Below the pieces are notes generated by a model. It was not told where the DNA came from and made no database searches. It saw only the letters and a list, made by a program, of their open reading frames with translations. The translations under genes were made by a program, and so were the position numbers. A stretch of 64,000 nt of DNA from Candidatus Accumulibacter proximus (GTDB lineage: Bacteria > Pseudomonadota > Gammaproteobacteria > Burkholderiales > Rhodocyclaceae): positions 62,001 to 126,000 of the forward strand of contig JADJMH010000005.1 of assembly GCA_016709675.1 (NCBI GenBank), given 5' to 3'. Shown here piece after piece: positions 34,195 to 42,820 of this stretch; the stretch's first letter is position 1, and each line of letters begins with the position of its first letter.

Positions 34195-34614
34195 TCACGC
34201 GCTACGGTCCCAGGTTCTACCTGTTTGCCTGATAAAGGCAGGCATGAGGGCAAATAGCACCAGCATCGCCAGATATACGCTTCCGGAGACGGCGTCGCGG
34301 CTGGCGACATAATCCGCAAGTGAGCGATCTTGCAAGACCGCGGCCAGCAGAAGTTCGGCGGCGAGCAACAGACCCAGTGCGAGCAGCCCTGTGCCGAGGC
34401 GCGCGGCTATGGAAAACGGGACGGCGAATCGTCTCATGACGAATCTCGCTGCAGTCACGATGACGGCAAACATCAACGGCATCTCGCTTAGTTCCGAAAT
34501 GCGCTCTCCAAGGCGCGGTACCAGGATGGAAACGCGCAGCGCCCCAAGGGCGAAGCCGGCGCCAAACACCAGCGCGAAGTATGCAAGCCCGGCCTTGATC
34601 AATTGCGTAGTCAA
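34195..34614 (-). CDS. Four-span membrane protein of nitroreductase cassette
   Basis: The 139-residue protein is mostly hydrophobic, with about four spans (AGLAYFALVFGAGFALGALR, MPLMFAVIVTAARFVM, LGTGLLALGLLLAAELLLAAVL and VYLAMLVLFALMPAF). It overlaps the upstream nitroreductase gene by four bases and ends four bases before an attC, so the two genes form one cassette. Unrecognised; perhaps a partner of the lipoprotein enzyme. Confidence 0.65.
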   Translation of the reverse strand: MTTQLIKAGLAYFALVFGAGFALGALRVSILVPRLGERISELSEMPLMFAVIVTAARFVMRRFAVPFSIAARLGTGLLALGLLLAAELLLAAVLQDRSLADYVASRDAVSGSVYLAMLVLFALMPAFIRQTGRTWDRSA

Positions 34615-35717
34615 GTCAGCACCGCATCGACCGGCCTTCGCAGCGATGGCGGCAGCTTCGGCCCACGGCCGAAGCGAACAACCAAATCAGGCCTGCGTCC
34701 ACCGACACCCAGGAAAGTCGCAAACTGCGGCCTCAGTGCGGATACTTCCACCGGTTGATTGAGCATCGCGTTGCGGATTCCCAACGCCGCTGACTGGAGC
34801 GCAAAGCGCTCGTAGCAACGTCCGACTTCGATCCATTGGGCGGGGTTCTCAGCCTCGGAAACGAAAATCGCAATTCCGGCCGAACTGCGCACATGCTTCG
34901 CGTATTTGTCGTTCTCGCTTTCTGGCGTGAAGAATAAGCCAAAAAGCAGACTGCCCAACCACGAAGGGACGGATGGATTCCCCGACGATGCCGCATATAG
35001 CCCGTCTCCCGTCCGGACTGCGTCGCGAGAACTGAAACGAATCCATGCTTTCAGTTCCTCGACGAAAGCCCGGTCATTGATCTGCGCCGCATTTCCCTGA
35101 ACGACATACTCAAGCACCTTTTCCATTGCCTCGCGCTCGGTGAGGAGAATGATCCGAACGCCGTTGCCCTGGCCGGCTCTCTCCAGTGGCGCAAGCTCGC
35201 TCGTTGAAATCGGCTTTCCGTCGTATTCGGCGCGCGTACTCTGGCGTTCCGGTATCGCGCTGAACAAGCTTGTCGCAACGGCTTTGGTTGGTTCCAGCAA
35301 TACACGCAGCGTCTTGCGTGCAGAATCATCGAAAACGACATCTCCGTTTAGCCCATTGGCGAGTGCCGCCTGTACCAGGTTTTCGGTTGCACACCCGATC
35401 GAAACGAACAGGTGGTGATCATCCGGGTCTACCGCGGGACATCTTCGCGACAAATCGGGCAAGATCGAAATGGAACGGTCTTCAAGGTGAAACTTCCAGC
35501 ATTGCGTGTTGTGACTGGACGGTGCCAGGGTCGCGTAGCGCACGAGTTCGCGCAGGAGCGCTGGCTTGTCTCCAGCGCTCACCTCGCTGTGACGCCAAGT
35601 ATTGCTTACAGCATTTTCGTAGATGTCTGCGATGGTTTCCGAAGAGCATGAAGACACGGTCGCCAGCCCGCCGATGGTCGCCGACGTGGACACAATAAAT
35701 TCTCTTCGAGTAACCAT
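34611..35717 (-). CDS. Tat-exported nitroreductase-family lipoprotein (Acg-like)
   Basis: The 368-residue protein opens with a twin-arginine signal (TRREFIVSTSATIGG) and a lipobox-like VSSC, so it is likely exported folded and lipid-anchored. The body has the FMN-binding nitroreductase features APSSHNTQCWKF and ALGIRNAMLNQPVEV found in the large Acg-like branch. It would reduce nitro or quinone compounds, or simply hold flavin. It is the first gene of a two-gene cassette. Confidence 0.75.
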   Translation of the reverse strand: MVTRREFIVSTSATIGGLATVSSCSSETIADIYENAVSNTWRHSEVSAGDKPALLRELVRYATLAPSSHNTQCWKFHLEDRSISILPDLSRRCPAVDPDDHHLFVSIGCATENLVQAALANGLNGDVVFDDSARKTLRVLLEPTKAVATSLFSAIPERQSTRAEYDGKPISTSELAPLERAGQGNGVRIILLTEREAMEKVLEYVVQGNAAQINDRAFVEELKAWIRFSSRDAVRTGDGLYAASSGNPSVPSWLGSLLFGLFFTPESENDKYAKHVRSSAGIAIFVSEAENPAQWIEVGRCYERFALQSAALGIRNAMLNQPVEVSALRPQFATFLGVGGRRPDLVVRFGRGPKLPPSLRRPVDAVLT

Positions 35718-35742
35718 GACTGCTGCCTATCTGGATATTGAC

Positions 35743-35811
35743 GCCCAACGTGGAGGTCACCGGCGCTGCGCGGCTTTATCGCGTTGTGTCCGGTGGACAG
35801 CAAGGTTGTGC
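35743..35811 (-). repeat. attC site
   Basis: GCCCAAC ... GTTGTGC (one core change). The inner part shares GTGGAGGTCACCGGCGCTGC with the attC at 22959-23027. Between it and the next gene (35812-35940) I see no other element. Confidence 0.75.
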
Positions 35812-35940
35812 ATGGCGGGTGACTGTTATTGCATTGTCATGTTGAAAAAAACCAAGAACGTGGGCTGTGCACTAATACCGAATGCGTAATATTATGCACA
35901 GGCATGTCTAAAGGCATGCCATACAAGTGACGACTATTTG

Positions 35941-36495
35941 TTACAAGTATCGATATATAATGCTAATGAATTGTCCGACCCTTTGCTCTCTATTGCCGTT
36001 AAGCTCCGAAAATGCCACATTAGACAGGCCAAGATTTAACGTAATCTTATCTGAAACAAATTGACGGTAAGACTCGTCTTTAACGCGGCCATCACGAGCC
36101 ACCTCCTCGAATTCAATTGGCACAAAGATATATTCAGCAAAGGATGACTTTTCCTCAAGCCAGGCAGCCTCGAGAAGATCGATTACATGTTCAGGGACAG
36201 CCTGACCACAGGTCAAGTTCACCATGGCATAAGACAGTGTATCTAGAATCGTACGATCAAAGATAACAACTTGTGACCTATGATTTCGTGCTAATACTCT
36301 AGCCTTAATATATTCTGCAACTAACGCCACATATGAATCCGTGTCCGCGTCTTTGCCTAAAGCAAACCCTCTCGCCATTACTGATCGAGCGACCTCTCTA
36401 ACAACGGTGATCTTGTTCCCAAGAATATTTTCCACACCTGAAATAACAGTGCTTTTGCCGACACCGTGTGCACCAGATACGCCAATCCATATCAT
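35941..36495 (-). CDS. P-loop kinase-like protein of nucleobase cassette
   Basis: The 184-residue protein starts with Walker A GAHGVGKST (8-16) and has the layout of AAA_28/thymidylate-kinase-like small-molecule kinases, with FDRTILDTLSYAM as a likely lid/DR motif. The substrate is unknown; a nucleoside or base-derived nucleotide would fit the neighbours. It is the last gene of a five-to-six-gene leftward operon. GC content is clearly lower than in the nif genes. Confidence 0.65.
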   Translation of the reverse strand: MIWIGVSGAHGVGKSTVISGVENILGNKITVVREVARSVMARGFALGKDADTDSYVALVAEYIKARVLARNHRSQVVIFDRTILDTLSYAMVNLTCGQAVPEHVIDLLEAAWLEEKSSFAEYIFVPIEFEEVARDGRVKDESYRQFVSDKITLNLGLSNVAFSELNGNREQRVGQFISIIYRYL

Positions 36496-36505
36496 ATCAA
36501 TCCTT

Positions 36506-37219
36506 TTATTCTTTAATTCGTAACAGTGTCTTGACAGAAAACACCCGCCAAAATGTTGCCGCTTCCAGGCTGGCGCAAAAGGTTTTTATAACGATGCCAG
36601 TAAGAAGCAATTCTAGAAATACCGACATTGACTGGGATCCTAGGAACGCTATTCCGACAAAGACCACTTGATCAACTAAATATGCAGAGTACGCGGCGAG
36701 AGCGTTGCTAATAACAAGGGATCTGTTATTTGAGCGCAATTCTGAATAAAGATACAGATTTACGTTGCTGGATATGAAATAAGCAACAGCAGAGGCTATC
36801 ACGATTCTATTGGAGGATGAAAACGCCACATCTAGTGCCTTACTAACCGATTCACTATTTGGTACAGATTGCGCAATACCAACAAGAATGCCAACAATGT
36901 AAAGCAGCAACAGAGCCAGTAACCCTGCATTAACTGATGTCTTTGCTAATTCTTTTCGCTTGAGTTCTGTTAAAATGTCCGTGGCGAAATAAATGCCTAT
37001 AAATGTGGCGTTTCCTATTGTGGTGGTGAGTTCAAAGACGGATATAAGTTTCCCCGAAATGAAGTTTGTGATTAGTAGATTAATGGGTATGGTGCTTGCA
37101 AGGACAAAAATGCCAAGACGAGATGCTAGGTAGACGAATGCCAAATCGACGGCGACAATTGAAAAGAAAATGACTTCGTTAGACACTTTATATTCCAAGC
37201 GACAATTGTCGAGGCTCAT
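36506..37219 (-). CDS. VUT/YhhQ-family transporter (queuosine-precursor type)
   Basis: The 237-residue membrane protein has about six spans and the family mark TTIGNATFIGIYFATDILTE. This family imports 7-deazaguanine precursors of queuosine (preQ0/preQ1) or related bases. It overlaps the preceding gene by 32 bases, so expression is tightly coupled. The presence of a transporter makes this cassette look like a salvage route for an imported base. Confidence 0.75.
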   Translation of the reverse strand: MSLDNCRLEYKVSNEVIFFSIVAVDLAFVYLASRLGIFVLASTIPINLLITNFISGKLISVFELTTTIGNATFIGIYFATDILTELKRKELAKTSVNAGLLALLLLYIVGILVGIAQSVPNSESVSKALDVAFSSSNRIVIASAVAYFISSNVNLYLYSELRSNNRSLVISNALAAYSAYLVDQVVFVGIAFLGSQSMSVFLELLLTGIVIKTFCASLEAATFWRVFSVKTLLRIKE

Positions 37220-37705
37220 GAGTCATTATTATCGACTTCGCGCACTCAAGTATGCTGTCAACATTCCCCAAGAATGGGGTCGCCCTCCATTCCAAGAGTT
37301 CTTGCTCGAAAGTTTCTGGAAAATCATATAAAACAAAAATATTCTTCGAATGTGCGAATGCCACACATATTTCCGCAAAAGTACTAGGACCTATATATCC
37401 CTGAATGCCATGCTTTTCTGGGTTGACTACTAAGATGCCTCTAGTGAGAGGATTTTTAATTCGTTGAATATGTCTTAGGGCTTCTATCCTTCTCGACCCC
37501 ATAATTTGTTCAGGCGTGGAGATCAATTCAGGAGCGGTGCCGAAGGCGATACCGCATCAATACCGCAAGATTTTAGCAATCCCTCTAACATCTTGATCTC
37601 GCCGAAAAAGGTAAGCGAGCCGCACAAGACCAAGCGGCTTGCGGATAAATCATGAATCAGCCCGCCTTCATCCATTGCTACACTTCCCAGGGAAATACAG
37701 GCCAT
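37188..37705 (-). pseudogene. Nucleoside 2-deoxyribosyltransferase-like gene, split by one frameshift
   Basis: Two adjacent frames fit one protein of about 170 residues. The first (37705-37523) gives LVLCGSLTFFGEIKMLEGLL, the start of the fold. The second (to 37188) gives GYIGPSTFAEICVAFAHSKN followed by IFVLYDFPE, matching the C-terminal half of the nucleoside 2-deoxyribosyltransferase-like family. Restoring one base near 37550 would join them (GIDAVS to AFGTAPELIS). The loss may be real or a sequencing error; if real, the second part could restart at TTG 37526. Confidence 0.6.
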
Positions 37706-38166
37706 GGATGATAACTGCCACCAAAGTAACTAGTGACAGGTAGGGTGTGAAGTGCACAGGCATTCGGACACCCTGCCCAGATCGCACCAACGGCAGCACG
37801 TACCTCTAATGGCCTGTGCTGTTGCACCACATTAATGCATAAACGAAGCGTACGTCCCGTACCTATGGCACCATCAACAACTAATATTCTTTTCCCTTCG
37901 ATCCTAGATTCTGACGACAGAGTAGATGTCAATACTGGAGTGCATCCAGTGTGATCGCAGGGGCCGTCATCACTTGTGCGCTGAATTGAAACAACGTCTA
38001 TGTGGCGCACACTGAGTACATATCCCAAATGAGCACCGCATACAAGACCACCCCGAGCGATTGCCACGATTAATTCCGGCCTGTATTGATCCTTGGTGAT
38101 GCTTAATGCGAGATGGTGGTTTATCCGGTCAATATCACTCCAGGTTAGTTGGACTAGCTCGCTCAT
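37678..38166 (-). CDS. Phosphoribosyltransferase-family protein
   Basis: The 162-residue protein is a type I phosphoribosyltransferase fold: PELIVAIARGGLVCGAHLGY at the start of the Rossmann-like core and the PRPP loop ILVVDGAIGTGRTL (one of the two usual Asp is Gly). Such enzymes attach ribose-5-phosphate to a free base. It overlaps the next gene by 28 bases. Confidence 0.75.
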   Translation of the reverse strand: MSELVQLTWSDIDRINHHLALSITKDQYRPELIVAIARGGLVCGAHLGYVLSVRHIDVVSIQRTSDDGPCDHTGCTPVLTSTLSSESRIEGKRILVVDGAIGTGRTLRLCINVVQQHRPLEVRAAVGAIWAGCPNACALHTLPVTSYFGGSYHPWPVFPWEV

Positions 38167-38189
38167 GTTATTTTCTATAAAAGATATGG

Positions 38190-39905
38190 CTATTTATCGA
38201 AAATATTGATCGATGACAGTGCGGAAAACATATAGCGTGTGGCATTGCGCATAGCTATTTTACGAAAAGAATTTTTTGACGATTGGTCTAGTTCCTGTTT
38301 GCCTTCATTGGCAAAATCAGAAATCCCCTTAATTGCCAATACAGGTACAGGTGTTCGACGTTTGTTTGCCACTGCGGCAATGGATGCTGCTTCCATTTCC
38401 AATGAATACAACGTGTCATCCCTGGTTCGAAGCCATGCCCCAAAGGCGCTAGTTGCTCCTACAATTGGGCCGGACGCAAGATGAACACGATAGGCACTGA
38501 CAAGCCCGCCATCGTCAGGCGCAACGTAATCAAGCTTGCAAGCCTCTTGCCATGCCCGGAATCTTATAGGGTCTTTAAACTCAAAATTTTTGAATCCATC
38601 ACTAATTGCCTGCGGTAACGCATAAACGGCACCACGATGCTTAAGATCAAACCCTACCTTTTTTTCTGAGACTGCTTTCAAATTGGCCGCATACGAATCG
38701 ATCTGTGTTCCAATGACAACATTGCAAAGACCAATATCAGAATTTAGGCTTGCTGCTATTCCAAGGCTTACAATGCAGTCAAGACCTTTTAGTTCGTTAA
38801 GAACAGCGCTGGCAACACTAGATGCAGCATCCGGTCCCATTTCCCCGATTAGCCGCACGGTAAAGCGGAGTAGATTTTGAGGCAATCCAGGCCCATCAAT
38901 TTCAAAGGCGTAATATTGGTCGCTTGGAATATTGCCAATAAATTTGGCGGACTCGTTGGCTATATCCATAAATTGCCGAAACTCTTCATCTAGTGCAACA
39001 ATAACTGCAATCTGCTTTGTGACGTTTGTGGATTCTTTCATAAAACTTTCTCTAGTGGAAAAGGTGGTTAGTACATTGAGCCATTTGTCTGAATTCTTAA
39101 TACCCAAAAGATCTATGGAATTGGCTGTGCGGATTTGAGACAAAAAGCTCTTATCACTATTGATTGTTTGCAATAACTGACGATAGGGCACGCAAGGGGC
39201 ATAGTAAGGAATATCGTAAGGTGTGGCGAGACGTATTAATTGACTAACCAATCCAGCTTGCAGCTCCCTAGTGTAGCTATGAAAATATGACCTATTAATT
39301 ATTCTGTGTAGCGTTGCAGTTTCATGAAGATTGCTCTTTGAGCCAAAAACAATTGGCGTGATGTTGTCAATAATAAAAGCATTGCCATCAAGTCCATGTA
39401 AAACACCTGCGCAACGAGACTCTAAGTTAGCTGGCGGTGAATATCTTGGGGTTTCAAATAGAGGGATTATGCTACCCTTCTCTAGTAGATCTCGCCAATC
39501 ATTGATTAAGAATTGAGTTGTGCTAGAAAACTTGGTTTTATAAGAGGGGATTTTTCCTTTTGCTACCATTTGGTATGCGCTTCTTTGAAATGGGTTGTGG
39601 CTATATTGCGCCAATTTGCTTTCAATAAACTCTTCCAATGATAACGAGCCACCAATAAGCTTTATGTATCCAAGATCAAATAAATCCTGAAATGGGCGCA
39701 TTAGCTTGTAGCACATTGGGGTGTCAATGTATGAGGCCGCTGTTATAAAGACTTCGTCAGCGGATAGTATGCTAAATCTGAGCGCCAAATCGGCCTCGTC
39801 ATATATTGCGTTATATTGGTATTCAAACCCTCTTTCCCTTAGGAAGTGAATTCCTAGAAAGTGTAGGAACACCCGCGGTGTAAGGACTCCTGCCTGTTTA
39901 ATCAT
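38190..39905 (-). CDS. Fusion of unknown domain with nucleoside phosphorylase/nucleosidase
   Basis: The 571-residue protein leads the operon. Residues about 298-565 are a PNP/MTA-SAH-nucleosidase-like domain: IAVIVALDEEFRQF, CIVSLGIAASLN, LEMEAASIAAVANKRR and VLAIKGISDFAN, with the conserved Glu and Asp present. It would cleave the N-glycosidic bond of a nucleoside. Residues 1-295 match nothing I know; they are mixed helical/strand, beginning GVLTPRVFLHFLGIHFLRER, with no membrane span. PNP domains fused to sensor or effector domains also occur in defence systems, so salvage and immunity both remain possible. Confidence 0.7.
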   Translation of the reverse strand: MIKQAGVLTPRVFLHFLGIHFLRERGFEYQYNAIYDEADLALRFSILSADEVFITAASYIDTPMCYKLMRPFQDLFDLGYIKLIGGSLSLEEFIESKLAQYSHNPFQRSAYQMVAKGKIPSYKTKFSSTTQFLINDWRDLLEKGSIIPLFETPRYSPPANLESRCAGVLHGLDGNAFIIDNITPIVFGSKSNLHETATLHRIINRSYFHSYTRELQAGLVSQLIRLATPYDIPYYAPCVPYRQLLQTINSDKSFLSQIRTANSIDLLGIKNSDKWLNVLTTFSTRESFMKESTNVTKQIAVIVALDEEFRQFMDIANESAKFIGNIPSDQYYAFEIDGPGLPQNLLRFTVRLIGEMGPDAASSVASAVLNELKGLDCIVSLGIAASLNSDIGLCNVVIGTQIDSYAANLKAVSEKKVGFDLKHRGAVYALPQAISDGFKNFEFKDPIRFRAWQEACKLDYVAPDDGGLVSAYRVHLASGPIVGATSAFGAWLRTRDDTLYSLEMEAASIAAVANKRRTPVPVLAIKGISDFANEGKQELDQSSKNSFRKIAMRNATRYMFSALSSINIFDK

Positions 39906-39933
39906 GACTGATTAATCATGAGCATATTGTAGC

Positions 39934-39997
39934 GCCCAACGTGAAAGCTCAGGCGACGGCCGCGGCTTCATGCGGCCGGACGCCTGCAGCGCTGGGT
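39934..39997 (-). repeat. attC site interrupted by group IIC intron 2
   Basis: Starts GCCCAAC, hairpin around CGGCCGCGGCTTCATGCGGCC, broken after GT at 39996-39997; TAGCC resumes at 41988. Confidence 0.72.
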
Positions 39998-41987
39998 GTC
40001 CGCCCAGCATGGGCGCGATGTGATGGGGTGGAAGTCCCCTGTGGGAGTACCGACATGATTTCATGATGAAGCCATGATAACCACTAGCCGAAGGCAAGGG
40101 CAAGGCCGCGAGGACTTGTCTGAAGGAAGCCGGAGCGCAAACGTGCGCGGCGACGGACAGAAACTGCATAGAAGGCCGAGGGGGCCGAGGCGAACTGGCA
40201 CAGGACAGCGAAGCCCACCGGTACGGCGCCTAGGGTAAATGCAGCGCCGGTGCACGGAAACATCGCGTTCTTACCTGGGGAGACCTGATCGGCGAGCGAG
40301 GACTCGACGTTTCGCAGGAGCAGTGCGGACCGCTGCTATAGAAGAGGGTCCAGGCGCTGCGGCAGGCTGCCGGCCGTAGACGAGCGAACAGGGTGGCGAG
40401 CGAAGCGAAGGGACCTAGCGCGGCGGCGAGCAATCGTCGTCGTCAGCGGTCAGGAGTCAGCAGAAGCCATAGTAGGTCGCCGGGAGTCGGGCGGCTGAAG
40501 GGCCGAACAACGAAACACAAGGAGCAGACGTGACGACCTCGAATGCATTGATGACCCCGATCGGGGGAGATGCCGCGGCGGCTGGCGCGACCCGAGCCTT
40601 GAACCAAGACGAAGTGACCAACGTAACACCCGATCTACTCGACGCCGTACTGGCCCGCGACAACCTGTGGCGGGCGTGGAAGCGGGTGAAGGCCAACCGG
40701 GGAGCGCCAGGAATCGATGGCGTTCGCCTCGAGGACTTTCCCGCCTACGCCCGGAACCACTGGCCGGACGTGCGCAAGCAGATCGAACAAGTGCGATACG
40801 CCCCGCAGCCGGTGCGTCGGGTAGCTATCCCGAAGCCGGACGGGGGAGAGCGGCTACTGGGCATCCCGACCATTCTGGACCGGGTCATCCAGCAAGCCAT
40901 CGCGCAAGTGCTGACACCGATCTTCGAGCCGACCTTCTCGGCATCGAGCTTCGGATTCCGACCCGGCCGCAACGCACACCAGGCGAACCGGCAGGTACAG
41001 ACCTACGTCAAGGCAGGCTATCGCATCGCGGTAGACCTGGACCTGGCCAAGTTTTTCGATACGGTCGATCATGACCGGCTTATGAACCGGCTGGGGCAAA
41101 CCATCCGCGACAAGCGGCTGCTGGCCTTGATCGGAAGCTACCTGCGCGCGGGGGTGCTGGTCGGAGAGCACATCGAGCCCAGCGAGATCGGCACGCCCCA
41201 GGGCGGTCCGCTTTCGCCACTTTTGGCAAACATTCTGCTCGACCAGTTCGACAAGGAACTGGAAAGGCGGGGCCATCGCTTTGCCCGCTACGCGGACGAT
41301 ATGGTCATTCTGGTCAAAAGCCAGCGGGCCGGGGAGCGCGTGACGCAGAATCTCACGCGTTACCTGGAGACCCGCCTCAAACTCAAGGTCAATCCTGCCA
41401 AGAGCAAGGTGGCGCCGATGAGTGACTGCCGTTTCCTCGGATTTACCCTGCGCGGCACGAAGATCCGCTGGAGCGACAAGGCGCTGGCGAACTTCAAGCA
41501 CCGGGTCCGGGAACTGACGGGGCGCAGTTGGGGGATTTCCATGACCACTCGGCTGAACAAACTGGGGAACTTCCTGCGGGGTTGGTTCGGATACTTTGGC
41601 CTCAGCGAGTATTACCGGCCGATCCCGGAGCTGGATGAGTGGCTGCGCCGCCGCGTGCGCATGTGTTACTGGAAACAGTGGCGCTGGCCGCGGACGAAGA
41701 TCAGCCATCTGCTGGCTTTGGGCGTCCGCCTGAAGACGGCGATCCAGCATGGCGTCAGTAGCAAGAGCTACTGGCACATGGCGCGAACCCCGGCGGTACA
41801 GCAGGCCCTTTCCAATGCCTGGCTGGAGGCGCAAGGCCTCCTCAGCGTCAAGGCCCTGTGGTGCAAGGCCCAGGGCTACTCGGCTCAAGTCACTTCGTCG
41901 AGCGCGCCAACTCGTTGAACCGCCCACTGCGGACCCGCACGGTGGGTGGTGTGGGGGCCGGAGGAGAGAAACCTCCGGCTACCCGAT
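39998..41987 (+). mobile_element. Group IIC-attC intron, copy 2 (intact)
   Basis: Starts GTCCGCCCAGCATGGGCG and ends ...ACCCGAT. Domain V is near 41919-41950 (CCGCCCACTGCGGACCCGC arm) and domain VI near 41953-41982. It is a distinct lineage from copies 1 and 3 (clearly diverged) and carries an unbroken reverse transcriptase, so it may be active. Confidence 0.88.
40530..41918 (+). CDS. Group IIC intron reverse transcriptase/maturase
   Basis: The 462-residue protein has RT motifs RGAPGIDGVRLEDFPAYA, DLDLAKFFDTVDHD, GTPQGGPLSPLLANILLDQ and the catalytic FARYADDM, then the thumb/maturase region FKHRVRELTGRSWGISM. There is no DNA-endonuclease domain, as in all group IIC introns. The start is GTG (40530) behind AAGGAG. 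It both splices and mobilises the intron. Confidence 0.93.
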   Translation: MTTSNALMTPIGGDAAAAGATRALNQDEVTNVTPDLLDAVLARDNLWRAWKRVKANRGAPGIDGVRLEDFPAYARNHWPDVRKQIEQVRYAPQPVRRVAIPKPDGGERLLGIPTILDRVIQQAIAQVLTPIFEPTFSASSFGFRPGRNAHQANRQVQTYVKAGYRIAVDLDLAKFFDTVDHDRLMNRLGQTIRDKRLLALIGSYLRAGVLVGEHIEPSEIGTPQGGPLSPLLANILLDQFDKELERRGHRFARYADDMVILVKSQRAGERVTQNLTRYLETRLKLKVNPAKSKVAPMSDCRFLGFTLRGTKIRWSDKALANFKHRVRELTGRSWGISMTTRLNKLGNFLRGWFGYFGLSEYYRPIPELDEWLRRRVRMCYWKQWRWPRTKISHLLALGVRLKTAIQHGVSSKSYWHMARTPAVQQALSNAWLEAQGLLSVKALWCKAQGYSAQVTSSSAPTR

Positions 41988-42436
41988 TAGCCAGCGTGCC
42001 AAACAACATAAAGCCCCTTTCTCCCGAGTAACCAAGCCCGACAAAAGGTATGTCGCCACGAGCGCAAGTATGGTTGTATTGTGGGAAGAATGACACTGTC
42101 AGGAGTGACGATTCGGCCTGACACATAGCAAAGAAGTTCAATGGGAGCGTCCGTTTCGTAGTTCTTGCGGAGCTTTTTCGAAATGATGCTCGCAGAGGGG
42201 TCTGCGGTTCTGAGATAGCCCTCATTGAGTTTGGCGATTGATTTCGCCAAACGTGGGTCGCACATCTCGACAAGTTCAAAAGCAATAGCTCCCTCCGTTT
42301 CGTGATGGCAGCGAATATCTGGCTCAGGCGGTGCGCGCTTTTCGATGCGTTCCCGATCAATCGGAAGACCAGAAGCCTCAATAAACCGCTGGAAAACCTC
42401 GATTTCAGCTTGCCCTTTTGTATCCTCGGATGCCAT
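41987..42436 (-). CDS. Cassette protein of unknown function, 149 residues
   Basis: The protein has EPDIRCHHETEGAIAFELVE, which resembles the D...ExK/ExV strand of PD-(D/E)xK-type nucleases without the Lys; that is only a hint. The TAA stop begins with the last base of the neighbouring intron, and the same stop would exist before intron insertion. Upstream the attC remnant GGCTAACGTAG is at 42450-42460, with no second half visible. Confidence 0.5.
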   Translation of the reverse strand: MASEDTKGQAEIEVFQRFIEASGLPIDRERIEKRAPPEPDIRCHHETEGAIAFELVEMCDPRLAKSIAKLNEGYLRTADPSASIISKKLRKNYETDAPIELLCYVSGRIVTPDSVILPTIQPYLRSWRHTFCRAWLLGRKGLYVVWHAG

Positions 42437-42449
42437 GCGCGTCCAATCT

Positions 42450-42460
42450 GGCTAACGTAG
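42450..42460 (-). repeat. attC half-core remnant
   Basis: GGCTAACGTAG matches one end of the attC sites here, but no paired GTTRRRY end lies in the short gap before the next gene. Probably a deleted attC. Confidence 0.35.
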
Positions 42461-42471
42461 CCACGAGTCGA

Positions 42472-42798
42472 TCACTTTTTGAAGCGTCCTTTTTCGCACC
42501 AGTACTTGACCTTAATCGAGCCAGGGGAAACGGCGTTGCTTCGATAGTTGCGGAAGTGAGGCTGACTTGACGTAAACGTCTCCTGTGCAAACTCGCAGTT
42601 CGCAAGGTTATATTTGGCGTTGTCTTCGACATTCTTGAGCGGAGTGGCATCAAAAGTTGCGATGTGAACTCGAAGTGTCTCATCGTGCTTTTGCGTGGGT
42701 ATATCGATACCGGTACGGTACAAAGTGTATTCAGCACCGTCTGCGATTGCGCAAGAGGTAATGAGCCCCAGAGACAAGATTGCTATCAGTTTCCGCAC
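42472..42798 (-). CDS. Exported cassette protein, 108 residues
   Basis: Start GTG at 42798 gives a signal peptide ending LITSC-A-IADG, either a lipobox or a Sec cleavage site. The mature part has paired Cys (NCEFAQ, YWCEKG), and the C-terminus is KVKYWCEKGRFKK. No family recognised. attC half-sites lie on both sides. Confidence 0.5.
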   Translation of the reverse strand: MRKLIAILSLGLITSCAIADGAEYTLYRTGIDIPTQKHDETLRVHIATFDATPLKNVEDNAKYNLANCEFAQETFTSSQPHFRNYRSNAVSPGSIKVKYWCEKGRFKK

Positions 42799-42820
42799 AG
42801 TGCTCCTCCCGATGGCTAAC

